Shown here: piece by piece, positions 12,901 through 26,600 of the stretch | Position numbering within the stretch: position 1 is the first letter of the stretch | How the letters are laid out: the number at the start of each line of letters is the position of its first letter | Assembly (NCBI GenBank): GCA_920105805.1 | Contig: CAKKTI010000001.1 | Location: 310,909 to 374,908 of the forward strand | Source: Condylostoma magnum | Lineage: Eukaryota > Ciliophora > Heterotrichea > Heterotrichida > Condylostomatidae | Length of the DNA: 64,000 nucleotides | Direction of reading: 5' to 3' | Position numbers and translations under genes: made by a program | Notes under the pieces: generated by a model | What the model saw: the letters and a program-made list of their open reading frames with translations, nothing else | Told to the model about the DNA's origin: nothing | Database searches by the model: none

Positions 12901-13021
12901 CTTTTTTATTAATATATAATAAGAAATTGATCATGGATATAATAAGAAGAGCTATGATAGTATGGACCTTAAAACACCACCTAATGAAAGTTTTGGGGAG
13001 CACTTACCTACAAGAGAATAG
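9968..13021 (+). CDS. Na+/H+ exchanger-like protein (CPA1/SLC9) with C-terminal cNMP-binding domain
   Basis: 1,017 aa. Residues 1-400 form a multipass CPA1 fold whose exchanger core reads ILSATNPTKVLQVLKQIG and LIEGEGLFNSAV. SLC9 proteins usually have ATDP and a GES-LLND-type motif there, so both acidic residues linked to ion binding are replaced (N and S). Residues about 728-818 resemble a cyclic-nucleotide-binding domain (VFDEGKLIFEKGQAIN, IVLLGTVNEF). The exchanger-plus-CNBD arrangement recalls plant SOS1 and sperm SLC9C, but no voltage-sensor segment is evident. The stop is the triple TAG TAA TAA at 13019-13027. It could be a sensor rather than a transporter (inference). Confidence 0.85.
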
Positions 13022-13057
13022 TAATAAAATTTCCCCGATTTAATCTTATATAATAAA

Positions 13058-13822
13058 ATGGAGTATATAGGCATAGGAGTTGCTAATACTTTACTTACTG
13101 CATCATAGAAACAAGTAAATTTGTATAGATAAGATGTTTAGGATTAGACAATAGACTATCTTTTAATATAACTTGGCTGTTGTATGTTTTTAAGACAAGC
13201 TAGATACTAGAATAAGATTAATATAATATTGGGAATACTATTTTATTTAATTGGCTTTGTAAGAGCAATCAGCACTGCCTGATAGAGTGAATCTATGTTC
13301 TCTTTGCTATTCCTTACAATTTTGCTATTTTCTCTGTCTTTACTGCAATCAATGCCTGGAATTTAGTTAGACATGGCTGGTGGAGGAATTTTACTGAATT
13401 TTGTCATACATGGAGTTATATATCCAGAGATACTATGGATTGTGTTTTATAATGAATGGTCATTCTATATCATTTTAGAGTGTATGCCTTTGCATCTCAT
13501 TTGGCAGTGCTGGATTATCATACAGTAATTACCCAAGCTGAAAAAAGACTATAACTCTAACTTAATGACAACTGCTGCTTTAATGGGAAAGTATGATAGC
13601 TTCAGATTTGTAGTTATCTTGCAATTCTTTGCATATTTATTTGTTTCTATCGATGTTTTTATGGTTAATTATTACAGAGCAGCCACATTATTAACCCTTC
13701 CTCTATCAATAGCACTATGCTACAGGCTACGCAATATGAAGCTACAAAACACTCTGGGCTATATCAAAATAGTTTTCATCACTTTCTCAGCCATTCTAAT
13801 TTACTCAGCCTACTGCAATTAG
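13058..13822 (+). CDS. Multipass membrane protein, unidentified (254 aa)
   Basis: Begins MEYIGIGVANTLLTASQKQV. At least six hydrophobic segments follow, including ILGILFYLIGFVRAI, LLFLTILLFSLSLLQ, FVVILQFFAYLFVSI and IKIVFITFSAILIYSAYC. I do not recognise the family. The last 86 codons contain no TAA, TAG or TGA before the terminal TAG at 13820-13822. It lies 36 bp after the exchanger and 14 bp before the CIMIP2 start, all on the plus strand. There is no evidence that the three form one transcript. Confidence 0.7.
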
Positions 13823-13836
13823 TTAATAACCTTAAA

Positions 13837-14571
13837 ATGTTAGGAACGTTTAACACCGGATATCGTTTAAAATCCCTTGACGACGCACCAAAAAAGGAGG
13901 CTGATATTCAGAATCGTGATTTTAGAAACTGAAGTCAACAAAACGTGTATCGAACGTCTTATAAAGACATGTCAAAATAAAAACCAATTGGCTAGAAAAA
14001 AGCAGCAATTCCAGGTTATACGGGGTATGTACCTGGCTTCAAAGTAGATAACAATTTTGGAAGCACTTATACAAGAATGACCTAAGAATAATTCAATAGA
14101 GCTAAGTATTAGACTTAGCCTTTAACTGAATACTTCCCTAACCGTCCTGTTAATATGAGTCCATTCGAGACAAAACATGGAAAATTTGGAGGAGGACTAT
14201 CAGATGAGTATCACTGTGTTACACGACTATACGGTAATTCCACTATACCGTAAAATCATCCGAACTACTCCCATAATCAGTGAACTTCTGTAGCAAAATC
14301 AACATTTGTGCCACAAGAAAATATAAGAGGAAGGCTGTATAGAACAACTAATACTGGATTTTGAAAGAAAATACTACCAAGTCAACGATAAAGAACTAAA
14401 TCATCAGGTTTTGTATAAAACACTACTTTATTGGACGGGGCAGGGTGGCAATTGAAGGATAATGAGCAGCATTAAACTAGCTACAGAAGCACTTTTAACA
14501 AGCTTCCTTCCTTTCATCCGGTGCAGCTGAATTCTAACCTACGACGGTTAAGAAGCAATAGCCAGCAATAG
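13837..14571 (+). CDS. CIMIP2 / FAM166-family ciliary microtubule inner protein
   Basis: 244 aa, soluble and basic. At residues 59-67 it carries PGYTGYVPG, the hallmark motif of FAM166/CIMIP2 proteins, which sit inside axonemal doublet microtubules. It continues with GSTYTRMTQEQF and further Tyr/Pro/Gly-rich segments typical of the family. The start follows the upstream stop by 14 bp. TAG 14569-14571 is taken as the stop, with a second in-frame TAG four codons later. It converges on HYDIN, another axonemal gene, which ends 41 bp away. The motif makes the family call fairly secure; which paralogue it is cannot be told. Confidence 0.82.
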
Positions 14572-14612
14572 GTTTTAATAAATTAGCTTATGAATCAATT
14601 TTACTAACTATT

Positions 14613-17600
14613 CTACTCTCCTTGTAAGTAATAAATCCAGGGTGGCAAATCCCCAGCAGAGACAATCAGTCTTCCCGTGCCTTCATACCCAGCAACGGGC
14701 TTATAAGTAACACTAATAGCCACTCCCTTCTTCGCGTCAATCCTCAGAGGGGATTTAGTCCCACTAGTAAAACTAGGACTATCAAACCTTATACTGAACT
14801 CAACAGGCTCAAAGAAAGGATTTTTAAACTCAGCGTTTATACTTTTACCTACAGGACATCTATAAGGACCTTGAGGCATGGGAGCACTGCTGTTTCCTAC
14901 CAAAACACAGGTAAATTCTCCACCTTCAGGGTGAGTCAATACTAGCATTGAACGTGACTCTCCTAAATTGCTTGGCTCGTATCTAATAGGAAGTGTAACT
15001 TCTGTGCCTTCAAAGTTCTAAGCTGCTTGTGCGTCACATGTAGGCTTATCTACAGAGAAATCAGAGTGTCCGGGCTGGCCGATCTTTTCTATACGAATTT
15101 AGTATTGAATCTACTTCTTTAGGTAATGTTAGAACCTAAAAACTTGTACTAATTCAGTTCCTATAGCAGTTTTAAAGTGAATTTGTCGTTGTGAGGACGT
15201 TGGAAGTCCTTTTAGTATTAAATTATACACAAACTCACCTAGTTCTTGTGTTCTAACAGTCAATTTAGCAGAGCTTTCCCCTACTGCTAATGGCCTATAT
15301 ACTAATTCTATAGCACTTTCTGACTTAGGAGGCACTGCTAAGTAAGGAGTGACTATTTATACATACTCGTTATCACAATGCAGCATGTTTCCTTCGATTT
15401 CTACCTTTGTTTCAAGTGGATTCTGCACCATCACCATTCCATTAGCAGTTTCTCTTACTGGACATACTAACTCAACAGATCCCTAGCTATCCTAACTGGC
15501 AACCTTCATTTCAAGATTATAGTAAAGGTACTCTTTGCTTACAAGATTAGTAAACTTAACGGTGAATTTAGTAACTCCTTGCTTATATGATACAAAGTTT
15601 AATTTATAGTCCTTCATTGATCCTGGTGGAACATCAATTGTGTTGGCTCCTCGGATAATAACACCAGGGTCATGCACACCTTCTATTTCCCAGGTGACTG
15701 AGAACCTTTGTATTTCCATCAGCCAGTTTCTTACAGGAAGTGTGATAATCTGGGCTATTTTTGCCTTTATTTCTTGTACAATCATGTCAGAGGGTCTTGG
15801 AGGCTTCGAAACTCCTGTTAGGTTATATACTAATGCACTACCGTCAGGAAGAGGGAAGAAAAGGGTACCACGGTGTGGCTCTTAGTCTGTCATAGTCATC
15901 GGATGATATGTTATTTCATAGTCTACATTGCCTGGAGGCACTTCAATCGCTGGCATTCCTGACCAGTATTAATACGCAGCTCCTCCTATATTACTGAAGG
16001 AAGGCAAAACCCTCCATTTTGCTTATGTTTTGTTTTGAATTTGTACTTTTTAAATCTAGGGTTCTCTTACAATTGTATCAAAATTTAGTTCTTTAAAGGA
16101 ATCATTAGGAGTTCCTATACTGTGTCCTAAGAGTGTCAGGGTTAGTGGGTCTGACCCCTTAATATTGCACTTTACTCCCTCAAAACGTATGCTTTCTTTG
16201 GATATTTTGGGGTGGAATATAATCTCAAAGTGTGTATCAGTACTAGGGGCAACAGTTCCTCTTTTAGGATGTATGCTGAAGAACTACTCATAGGGACCAT
16301 CTTCCCAGTTGTATATGCAGGGAAGATCACCTATATTTACCAAATGCAGTGCTTTTACTTAATGACTTCCTTATACAACTGTTCCAAAGCTCACAACTTC
16401 TTCCATAAACTTTACCTCCATTCCATGACACGCTCCCTTTACAAGCAATAATTTCTTTACTTCTCCATTAGAAAACTGTATATTTAGCTCGTTGGTGAAA
16501 GGATGAAGTCGATTATCTGGCTTGAAGTTGAGTTCTATAGGTATTACCTCCCTTGGCTTTATTATAATCTCATTGTCGGGGGTAAAGGAAATGTTAAGTT
16601 TTTTGAATTCATCTACACCACTTCCATCTACTAATTACAGTTAAATTGCACGTTTACTACGATTTGCTAATTAAACAGTTCTTGTTTTCTATCCTCCTAG
16701 TTTAACTATTCCAAAATCTACTAATTCTTGTTCAGGGGATTCTAGTTCTAGTCTTATTGGACATCCTTCACCTTTAATGCTCACGTTTTGCTTATGTATG
16801 TTGTTTATATCAAATGTTATAGTTTCTGAGTACTATGTTAGGTCTCTAGGAGTAAATATTATAGGAATCTTGAGTTTTTTGCTTTCTAATTCAGGATCAT
16901 CTTTTGCAGTGGGCAATAGGACTTATCCCGGAGCTAATTGTACGTCTAAGTGTGGCAATTTCTAAAAATCTGATTCAATTGAAACCGCAGCTGTGTCGTA
17001 ATTAACTAATTCTAAAATAGCCTCTCTAGGCATAATTGTTTTAAACACAAAGCAAGGTCCAAAGTCCTTTTCTAGGAAACTGAATTAAACGCCTGGCTTA
17101 CGAGAAGATGCAGAGCATATAAAGTTGTATGTGGGACCACTTACTATTCCCAGTTGCAATTTCATATTATCAAACTTACTTTCAACGGTAGGACGATAAA
17201 TAATCGAAATATCCACTTTGTCTTAAGTTTTAACAGTTCCTTGCTCAGGACTGATTGATATCGATTTACAATTAGGAGGTTTTTTCCATGCAAAGTCAAA
17301 ATTGAATTTTCCTGAGTTGACGATTGAGATTGTTCTCATTTGAGTCTCATTAACAAAAATTTATCCAAAATTGACTTGATTAGGCTCAGAAGGTAGAAGT
17401 TCATTTAGTGAATTCTCATAGAAGACGGAATGTCTTATGGTATACCCAACTCCTTTTACATTAAGTACAATTGGCCTTTACTTTCTTTTGACATTGCATA
17501 CTAGATTGTAATTATACTCGATTTCCTTTCTGGGTTTAAACATAACATCTATATTAAAGCTTCCATTAGCCGGTACAGTACCAGAAATAGGATGAACAGA

Positions 17601-20600
17601 CAAAGAGTCACTATAACTCTCATCACCTTTAATCGAATGCCTATCAAAAGTAAATGAGAAGGGAATATGCTCATGATTCACTAGTTTAACCGTTTCTTTA
17701 GCCTTTCCATCTATAAGTAATTGTCCAAAACTAATCTTGCCAGTTTCCATCAAAATCAACGGTTCTATAACAGTTCCCACAATCAAAAAGTTCTATACAA
17801 TCTTCTCTCCAGGAATTACAAATTTCCAGAAGCTTTCATGTGTCCCAGTTATCTCAGGTGTATACTCAAACACCATTTCAAACTTCTTGCCACTAAGTAC
17901 CACTCCTTTAGGTGTCAAACACTTAAACTGCTTCTGGGCCAACTGAGACCCCTCCCTATCATCAATCTCCCATCTAAACTTATACCCGTTGCTAGTAGGA
18001 TTCACAACATAGAACCTTTTAGTATTCTTGACTAGAGTACCTAAGCTTTCAAACTCTACTATCTAATAACTCGAATCTATAGGAGTCATTTCCTACGCCT
18101 TCTTTTCCCTATACTAACTGGGCTGTAGTTCAAAATGACATACAGGCCTTAAGCTTTTCCCACGTATTTCTATTACTAAAGGTTCTAGTTCTGGAGCCAG
18201 ATCCCTTAAAGAGCAGACCAATAGTCTTAAATTATCCTCGTCTACTTCCACCGGCGCAAATTTTACAGTTATTTACTCATCACACCCTGGTGCAACTGTC
18301 CCCTCCCTTGGCATTACACTGTAAGCCCCTGCATCAAGTTTTCCAGTCTAAGCACAGCAAATCTTGAACATAAACTTCATATGTGTAGTGCTTTCATTTC
18401 TAAGGGAAAACTTATACGAGCGAGTGCCAAACATAAGTGTCGGGGTAAAGTTAATCTCTTATACAGAACAACTGTATTTAGTGTAGTCGGCTACTGCGAA
18501 GAATTTCAGAGGAATTGCCCTGGACTGCTTATCCACCTCTGTGAACTGGGGCTCGGGTATCATTTCAGTTATTTCTATACTTGGCTCTTCATCATCATCC
18601 TCATCGTCTGATAGCTCCTACTGTTTTACTTCTGATTTCTTAGGGGCCTATTTACCTCGCTTCTTCTTCGCCTCTTCTTCCAGTCTTCGCTGCTCCTCAG
18701 CTTCCTCACGTCTTCTTATTATCCTGGCATGTTGCTTAGGAGTAACGTACTTTATTGTGCACATTGAACTGTTCCATTCTATAAACTCATCGTTGTTTTA
18801 ATCAATTTTCTGGATTTGTACACCCAGGTCAAGACTTTAGTAGTTTACTACTTCATCGGCGTTGAATGTTACCTGTATCTCTTGTTTTCCAAAGGGTTTT
18901 AAGTGGCCCATCTGAGGTTCAAACACAAAATGAGGTCTTTAAGGCCAGAAGTATTTCATCAGAGTATCACAGTGGCTTCTAATTAAGAAAGTAACTGTTT
19001 TCTATTTCCCTACTACACATTCTCCCATTTTGCAAGTGTCTTCTAGGTCCTCTGGCAATTACTCATACATCAGATCTTCTTAGTAGCCCTCTCCCTCTAG
19101 ATATATCTTAATGTTTTCATAAGGATTATGCAATGTACTCATTTAAATTGTATGGTTAAAGTTCCCAATTTAATCCGGTTTGAAAGTTATGTCAAATTTC
19201 ATCGAGGTTTTAGGTTATATCGTGATGTTCAAAGCATCCATGAATTCAAAGTTTTTATGATAAGGAACATCAAATACAGCAGTAGCAGGGACTAGTCCTT
19301 GATTAATAAAACTGATTTCAGCTTATGCTGTCTTTCCTACTCTTATTTTTCCGTATTTAACCAATGATTTGCCATCATCTGCTATATTTGCATTTAGTTG
19401 GGCTAGAGTAGGCAGTGTACCTTCTCCTCTTATCTCAAATTGAATTTTATGTGTTTTAGGGTTAGGGTCTCCGTTTTCGACAATTGCTTCAAAAATACCA
19501 CCATAGGACATCATGTTTATTGGCTTGAACACTACACTAACATATTCAAAGCTATGAGGCTGTATTAAAGCTGATTCTGGATATCTTTCAAAAGCAAATC
19601 CTTCAGACTTGCTAGCAGTACGAGGCTTTACACTGAAATTCACCTTAGCTGGTATTTTAGTACAGTTTATTATCTTAAATTTCTCCACACAGTCCTTTTA
19701 CCCTTAAGATGCAACCAACGTACCAAACAAGAACACATTTTCTTCTTATGCAAAAACCCTAGCAGATAATACTTCCTAAGCATGTGCAATAGCCAGTGAA
19801 GGTACAACGGTTTACTCTTCAAAAATAGCATCTAGATCCCAGGTGTTAATCCCTGGTATACAACTTTCTCCTAGTATCAAATAAGGAACTCCATTAGGAT
19901 ACTATGTAGGCTCCCTTCTGCTAACATCAACAGCAAGTTACTTCTCAAACGCTCTGGCTCCATCAGCATTAAAAGAAACCTCGATCTATGCTGAGGATTA
20001 AGGAGCAACGCTTCCTGTATTGGGTGATACTAAAAATGGGCCGATTTCTACTGAGGATTACTATGCTCCTCTTCCTTTCTAGGGAGGTGCCTTTTTAGCC
20101 TCCTGTTTCTTAGGTGGAGCCTTTTTCTTTTCTTCCTCTTATGGTGGAGGCAGTTTTGATTGCATTCTTTCCAAATTTTTCAGCCGTTCATCCAATAGCT
20201 CGGTTATGTTGAAGTCAAACTCAAAAAGACCGTCGTTTCTGAGCTCAAAGGAGCGGGATTTGCTATCACCGTATTATAAGGGGCCAAAGTTTATGTTTTT
20301 CAGAGGATATAGACTAAATGTACTAAAAACAGCATTTACTGATACGTTTATAGGAATTTCCTCGAATTTCTCCTTTGTTCTTCCTTCTAGAATCTATAAG
20401 CGGATTTCTGATGTTTGTCTAGTTGTTTTTATATTAAGACCTTGTTTAGCACAGAAGACTACTTGAATTACCTGTTCTTAGTTTGTGTTTAAAGTGCCGT
20501 CGATAGGAGTGAATGTGAAGAGTTCTCGCACTGATTTTTTTAGTAGTATAAATTTGTAGTCAACTTCGTATTGCCCATGGTTCTTTAGACTTATTGTTTG

Positions 20601-23600
20601 ATTAGCCTCGTCAAACACCCTTACATTCTTAAAATCAATTAACCCTTATTCATTTCCGTAGTTTATATCAACTGTGATGTCAAAGGCCTCAGCTTCCAAG
20701 GAAATTGTTTTAGGCTCTTATTTTATACCGAGATTTTCAACATCGAAAACCTCTAAGAAGATTTTTTCGGTAAATTTCAGTTATTTGAGAGCTTCGAAAG
20801 TAATCTAAACTACAGTGTTTTAATAAGGCTTTAAGGTTCCTTCAGATTAATCAAGAGAAAATTCCTCTGGAAGCTCAGTTGCACCTCTTAACTTCCAGCC
20901 GATTGGAATTTTAGATTTGCTGGTAATTGTAAATGTTTTTGTAAGTTTTTAATTGATTAAAATTCGCTCGAATTGTATAATTTCTGGGTCAATCTCAGCT
21001 TTAGGTAGTTCTCCCTCGCATTAAAGCGGTACTAATAGAGGCTTTGGATTGTTTTTTATCAGGCCTATCAAAGTATCCTTGTATTAGCCTATTTGATCTG
21101 GAAGTGCCCATACTTATAAGACTTTTGTTTCATCTTTCTATAGCTCCATGACATCTGGCTCTATGTAAAATACTGATTTCTGCTCTAATGCTGAGCTTTT
21201 GAAGGCAAAGCTGATTTACAGGTCGTATAAGCCGTTGTTAGTTATCCTGAAATTAGTCATATTAAAGTTTCTGCAGTTTTCATCATGCCGATTTTCGTAG
21301 TTTTTACCCATTAATAAAGGCCCAAATTCGAATACATGCTCAGTTTGTATAAAGTGACGGTTAACGAATCTCTCAGGAATATTAGCAGGTCTTCCTCGTC
21401 TTCTATGCATGAATAAATTTCTAGGATCAATATTAATAACTGGAAAAGCACATGTAGACTTGCAATTAAGTTTATACGTCTTAGGATTTCCTACGATTTC
21501 AAACTGCAAAGTATTCTCATAATTTCCTTTTTCTTCTGAGAAAAATTTAACTAGAATTAATTATGAGGAGTGGGGTGGTATAGTTCATCTTGTTTTATTG
21601 CCATCTAAGTTATCGTCTTCTAGATTATATTCGATCTGTTTTTATATATATGTTTCCTTTTCTTCCTCTGATTCTTGATTTTCTTAGGAATTTTAATCTT
21701 CGCTTTCATGCTCAGATTTCTCTTCCTCCGACTGATTAATTGGATTTTAGTCAACTATTGTGAATATTTTGAACTCATTAAATTGCTTTAATTACTGTCT
21801 TACTCTAGGTCTACTGACAATTTGGTATATCTTAGGGGGAGGTATAGGCAGTGAGTCTGGGTGAGGGAAAACAGGCTCTTTTACATACTACAGTGCATAT
21901 TTTACAATGACTTGCCTACTATTATTGCAAGGCACTTCAAAGTACCCTCTTTCTCCTTTAATAACCTCTTCTTCCTGTTCTTCCTCCTGTTCTTCCTCTT
22001 CTTCTTTTTCCTCCTCTTCCTTTTCCTCTTCCTTTTCCTCTTCTTCAACCGCTTCTTCTTCCTTTTCTACAAAAACATTAAGTACACCTTCTTTTTAATC
22101 TGTGTAGTTAGTAATATCGGTTTCCTGTACATCTTTGAATTCTATTTCATCAGGTAACCCTTCGTCTACTATTTCGTCAACTTCTAGTATTTCATCATAA
22201 TCGACTCTCTAAGGCTCCTCAGTCTGTACTTAATCTAGCAGAATAAGGTACAAGTTTTGAATTCCTATCACATTACTTAGCAATTTAGCAAATTCTGCTG
22301 GGTCTCCATTAAACTCAGATACTAAATCATCAAACACAACTCCAGCATTGCAATCAGGCTCTTCCAATCTCTGTTGTATAGCTTGTTTCAGTATATCATT
22401 TGGTAGATACCTGTAAACTCTTTCATCGAAATTATCCTCCTCAGGCTTCCTTCGTTTTCTGGTTTTCTCTCTTTCCTGTATATCTTGTTATTTCCTCAGT
22501 TCTTATTCTACTAAGATTTATTATACTGTGGCATTAAGAGGGGTTTGGTTAGCAGTGTGCCACTCTATTATACTTTCCATGCTTATGTATTATCTATTAT
22601 GATTCTATGCCAAGGATTACGCTAGTATACTTTTACCATGGCCTGGCTTTCCTCATACTACATAATTTTTCCTGTCTTCAAATGGTATAAAGCCAGGTAA
22701 CTTCAGTTCAATTTCCTCTGGCTCCGGATTTTCAGCTTGATACTTAAAATACTCCTCTGCCTCCTATACAGTTTCCTCATCCTCACTTTTAAGCTTCTCT
22801 CTCATTTCACGGTCTTTAGCCTCTCTTGCTAGTCTTTTCTGCTTTTGCTGATATTATTATAATATTTCTCTTCATATCTACTGGCCTGGCTTTCTTGGCT
22901 CTAGATATATAGGCTGATAATCTTTTCTACTATTTGCATTCTAAGCTGATCTGGCAGTTCTACCTGCTTTATTTTCCTCTAATATGATTTCAAATTGATC
23001 ATATGACCTAAGCATTTCTTCCTCTTCCTTATACTACTAGTCAAAATTAAGAGAGTATATTTCTATTGGATATTGTGTAGGATTTTTCATTTCAACTACT
23101 TAAGTTGCTGTCTTTTTATAAGGTAAAACGGGTCCAAGTGTGACTTGCTTTGGAATTAGCTCAATTTGCTTATTTACTCCTTATCCTCTGACCGCTAAAA
23201 ACTTCTTAGCTTGATTATCCTGTATCTTAAATTCTAGTTTTTAGTTGATCACCTTTTCATGAGCGGGAGTAAAAATTACTTCTATAGTTTGTATTTTATA
23301 AGGTTGTATTATACCCTCATCCGGAATAATCTAAAACCGCTCATGGTCTTTAGGCGCATTTGGAGCTTCATTCATGTTTTATTTAGGAACATATTTCCAC
23401 TCACAAGGCACTTCTCTTGTGTTTTCTAATCTAATCAAGGCTTTTGAAATGCAGTTAATAGGGACATATTCGAAATCAATAGATTTAGAGCTAAGTTCAA
23501 AGTCAGGAGTAGTCAGCATTGCTGTAAAATAAATCATGTATGTAAGTCCACCAGCTACTTGTATTGTAGTGGATTATGTAAAATTGCCAAAGGACATAGT

Positions 23601-26600
23601 TTTCTTATTACTTTGAAACTTGACATTGATTAATTGACTACCATCAGGAGGTAATTTTGTTATTTTAGCAGGTTCTAATGTAATGCCATTAAACTTGAGT
23701 TGTTTAACATCAAATGATAAAGATAAGGGACCTTTTCCTGTATTAGTAATCCTAATTTACCTTCCTTTAAGATTGCCTAGAACCATATTGCCTAAGTTGC
23801 ACACCCAATTAGCAGCAATTACTCTTTTCTATATTTCTTCCAGTACATTTACTAAGCTTCTAACTTCACCTTTAGGGTTTCTTTTAGAGGCTCTTATATA
23901 GTACTCATCAATTCCCTTTTGAATCTCTTCGTTTACAATTTACCTATCCACCTCAGTTTCAATTTCCAGTAGCACTGGATCTATTTTACTCACTCTGTTT
24001 AGCCTGCTATCAGACATGTCAAGAATAGTAGAGACATCTACTGACTTTTCCTATGAATAATAAGCCTTTTGCTTTTCAAACTTCAATTTATAATTTGTGT
24101 CTTCATCAGGCCTTGGCAGATTTAAATGTAAGCTTGGGTATACACCTTAGGCCTTAATTCTAAACATGATAGGCTCATAATACGAAATTTCAACTAATAT
24201 AACCTCGTCTAGTGAATCAGGAACTCCTGGTGTTACCTTTACCACTATTTTACACTTCTCCCCAGCTGCTATTTTGCTATAGGCTGGCACTACGTCAATT
24301 ATACCAGGTTTTGTAAGTTATTCTAGATTAATCATAAACTCAAAGGGTACTCTACCAGTGTTTTCTATGAAGAAATCTTAAGGAGATGATTCATTGAAAG
24401 CGATTTCTCCGAAGTCTAAGCTATACTTGGATAATTAGTATTGAACTAAGGAAGACTCCCCAGTCAGCTTTACTTCATACTCGGGCCCTCCTTCCACAGC
24501 ACAAATTGCTAAGATTTCATAGGGCTGATCTGTTTAGGCATTGAAGATGAATTCAACCTGCTCACTTTCCCCTGGCTAGAGAGTTCCTAGGATTGGAAGG
24601 ATGTCAAAGGCAAATGATGAAGGATCCTGCTCCTCTAGTAAGTCCTCGTTTAGCTGGTTTTAGTCGTCCACATGAACCTCTTGTACGAAGTGCCATTAAT
24701 ACCTAGTTTCAAGTATGGAATTATTGGTTATTTTCATATAGATTTTCTTAGAAGTGTCATTGAGAATACATCCAAAGTCTATCTCGTTAGTTTGGAGTAA
24801 TAAATTAGGGTAACATACCTCGCCTACTAGGTCAATGCTATCTTTGTGAGGGTGATCTTTATGTATTACTGTCAGCTTTTGTACAGATTAGCCTGATATT
24901 TTATCATATTTATGTCCTGGGTCAAATTCGACTCTTAGAATATCAGTGTCTCCAGTCTCCATAGCCAATCTTTCTTTATTTATACTAAAAGGTGGAGCTA
25001 CTTTTAATAAACAGTTTATTGGCAGTAGCGATACACATTATACTTGCACATCCTTATACATAGGTTCAATCTCCACATCCTTTTCTCATATATACTTAAA
25101 ATGCAGTATATTTTCGGAGAATTGTAGAAAAGGATCAATAAAATTCCCTTATAAAGTACACTCATATATAGTTTTATCCTTGTCTTCATTACCAACTCTA
25201 GAAGTGCATACTAATTTTTCAGAGTGTTCTCCAAATTTAGGGCTTTATGCACTAAATTCAAACCATACTCCAGTTTTCTTGGGCAATTAGAACAAGATGG
25301 GTGTAACATTGTAGATGTACTCTTCTACTTACTATTAATTCCTCTAATCTCTTGAAGCTGATCCAGAGGCCCTAGATCTATCTATACTGGCTCCTCCCCT
25401 TGATTTTTAGTCCTGATTAGTTATAGGGATTAGGGTTCCTCTAGCATTATATCGATTCCATCTTAACAATTATGATTTTTGCCCCCTGTTTTCAATGAAA
25501 TACCTCTTAGTATGATTCCTGTTAGTATATATAGTACCAAAATCAATAACCCTAATGTCTTCTTCAGTATATGCAGTGTTACCTTTCCCTCTAGCTTTTA
25601 GATTAATCTGTCTATCATCCCCTTCTTTAACAGATATAAACAGTATTTCAGTAAACGGTATGCATTCATCAGCCTAACATACTACCTGGATGTCTCTTTT
25701 CTCATCAGGCTGTAGTTTACCCTTTTTGTCAGGAATTCTAAACACTGATCCTTTTTTCTTAGTGAAAACAGTGTACTCAGCTTCTATATCACTTTGATTA
25801 TGGATTTTTACATTTTAAGTGTAAGGTCTTAATACTTCAACTCTACCAAAATCTAAATCAGGTGTAATCACTTTAACTATTGGCCCAGTACACTTAGTTA
25901 GAAGAGTGATCATATGAGGCTGAGAATTATCGCCTAAAATCTTAATATACATAGGAATTCTCAAATCACCTGCTTTCTAAGGTATCAGCTCAATTTCTAT
26001 AAATGTGCTTTAATGCTTATCAATAAACCCTTCTTACTTATCAGGCTTAAACACTCCAAACAAGGTGGACTGCTCATCCTATGTAATAATCTCATACTTG
26101 GCATTTAATTAGCTTTTATTGGCAAGTTCAATCATAGAGTAGTACTTGTTCCTCAGAAAACTGTTTCCAAAATCAATAACATCACTTGGTATTATGTCAA
26201 CCTTAGGCACAAAACACTCAGCTTTGATTGGTAAAGTATGCATATCAGGCCCCACTCCATCAATATCGACTACCAGCACCAAGTCGTACTTCTTAGGAGT
26301 CATTGGTATAAACTCAACATCTATAGTATGTGTCTCGTTCTTAGACAAAAGTCCTCGCTCAGGAGTAATTGTAAACTCTTTCTTATGTCCTCCAGAGTCC
26401 CCTGGGACTCTGATAAAATAGTTAAATGACACCTCAGAGGTATTTATCAGTTTTATAGTTTCAGTATACGGAAATTAGTATGAAACTTGCTTATAATTAA
26501 TCTCTGTTCTATCAAACTCAAAAGAAGGCGGCATCACATGTCCCTTAAAGCTTAATTTAAGCTCATCTGACGATCCATGCAAATCAATTTTAAAAGTCTC

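Noticed and set aside
21861-22157. Phe/Leu-rich and Ser-rich plus-strand ORFs
   Set aside because: They are antisense translations of the HYDIN Glu-rich tract.
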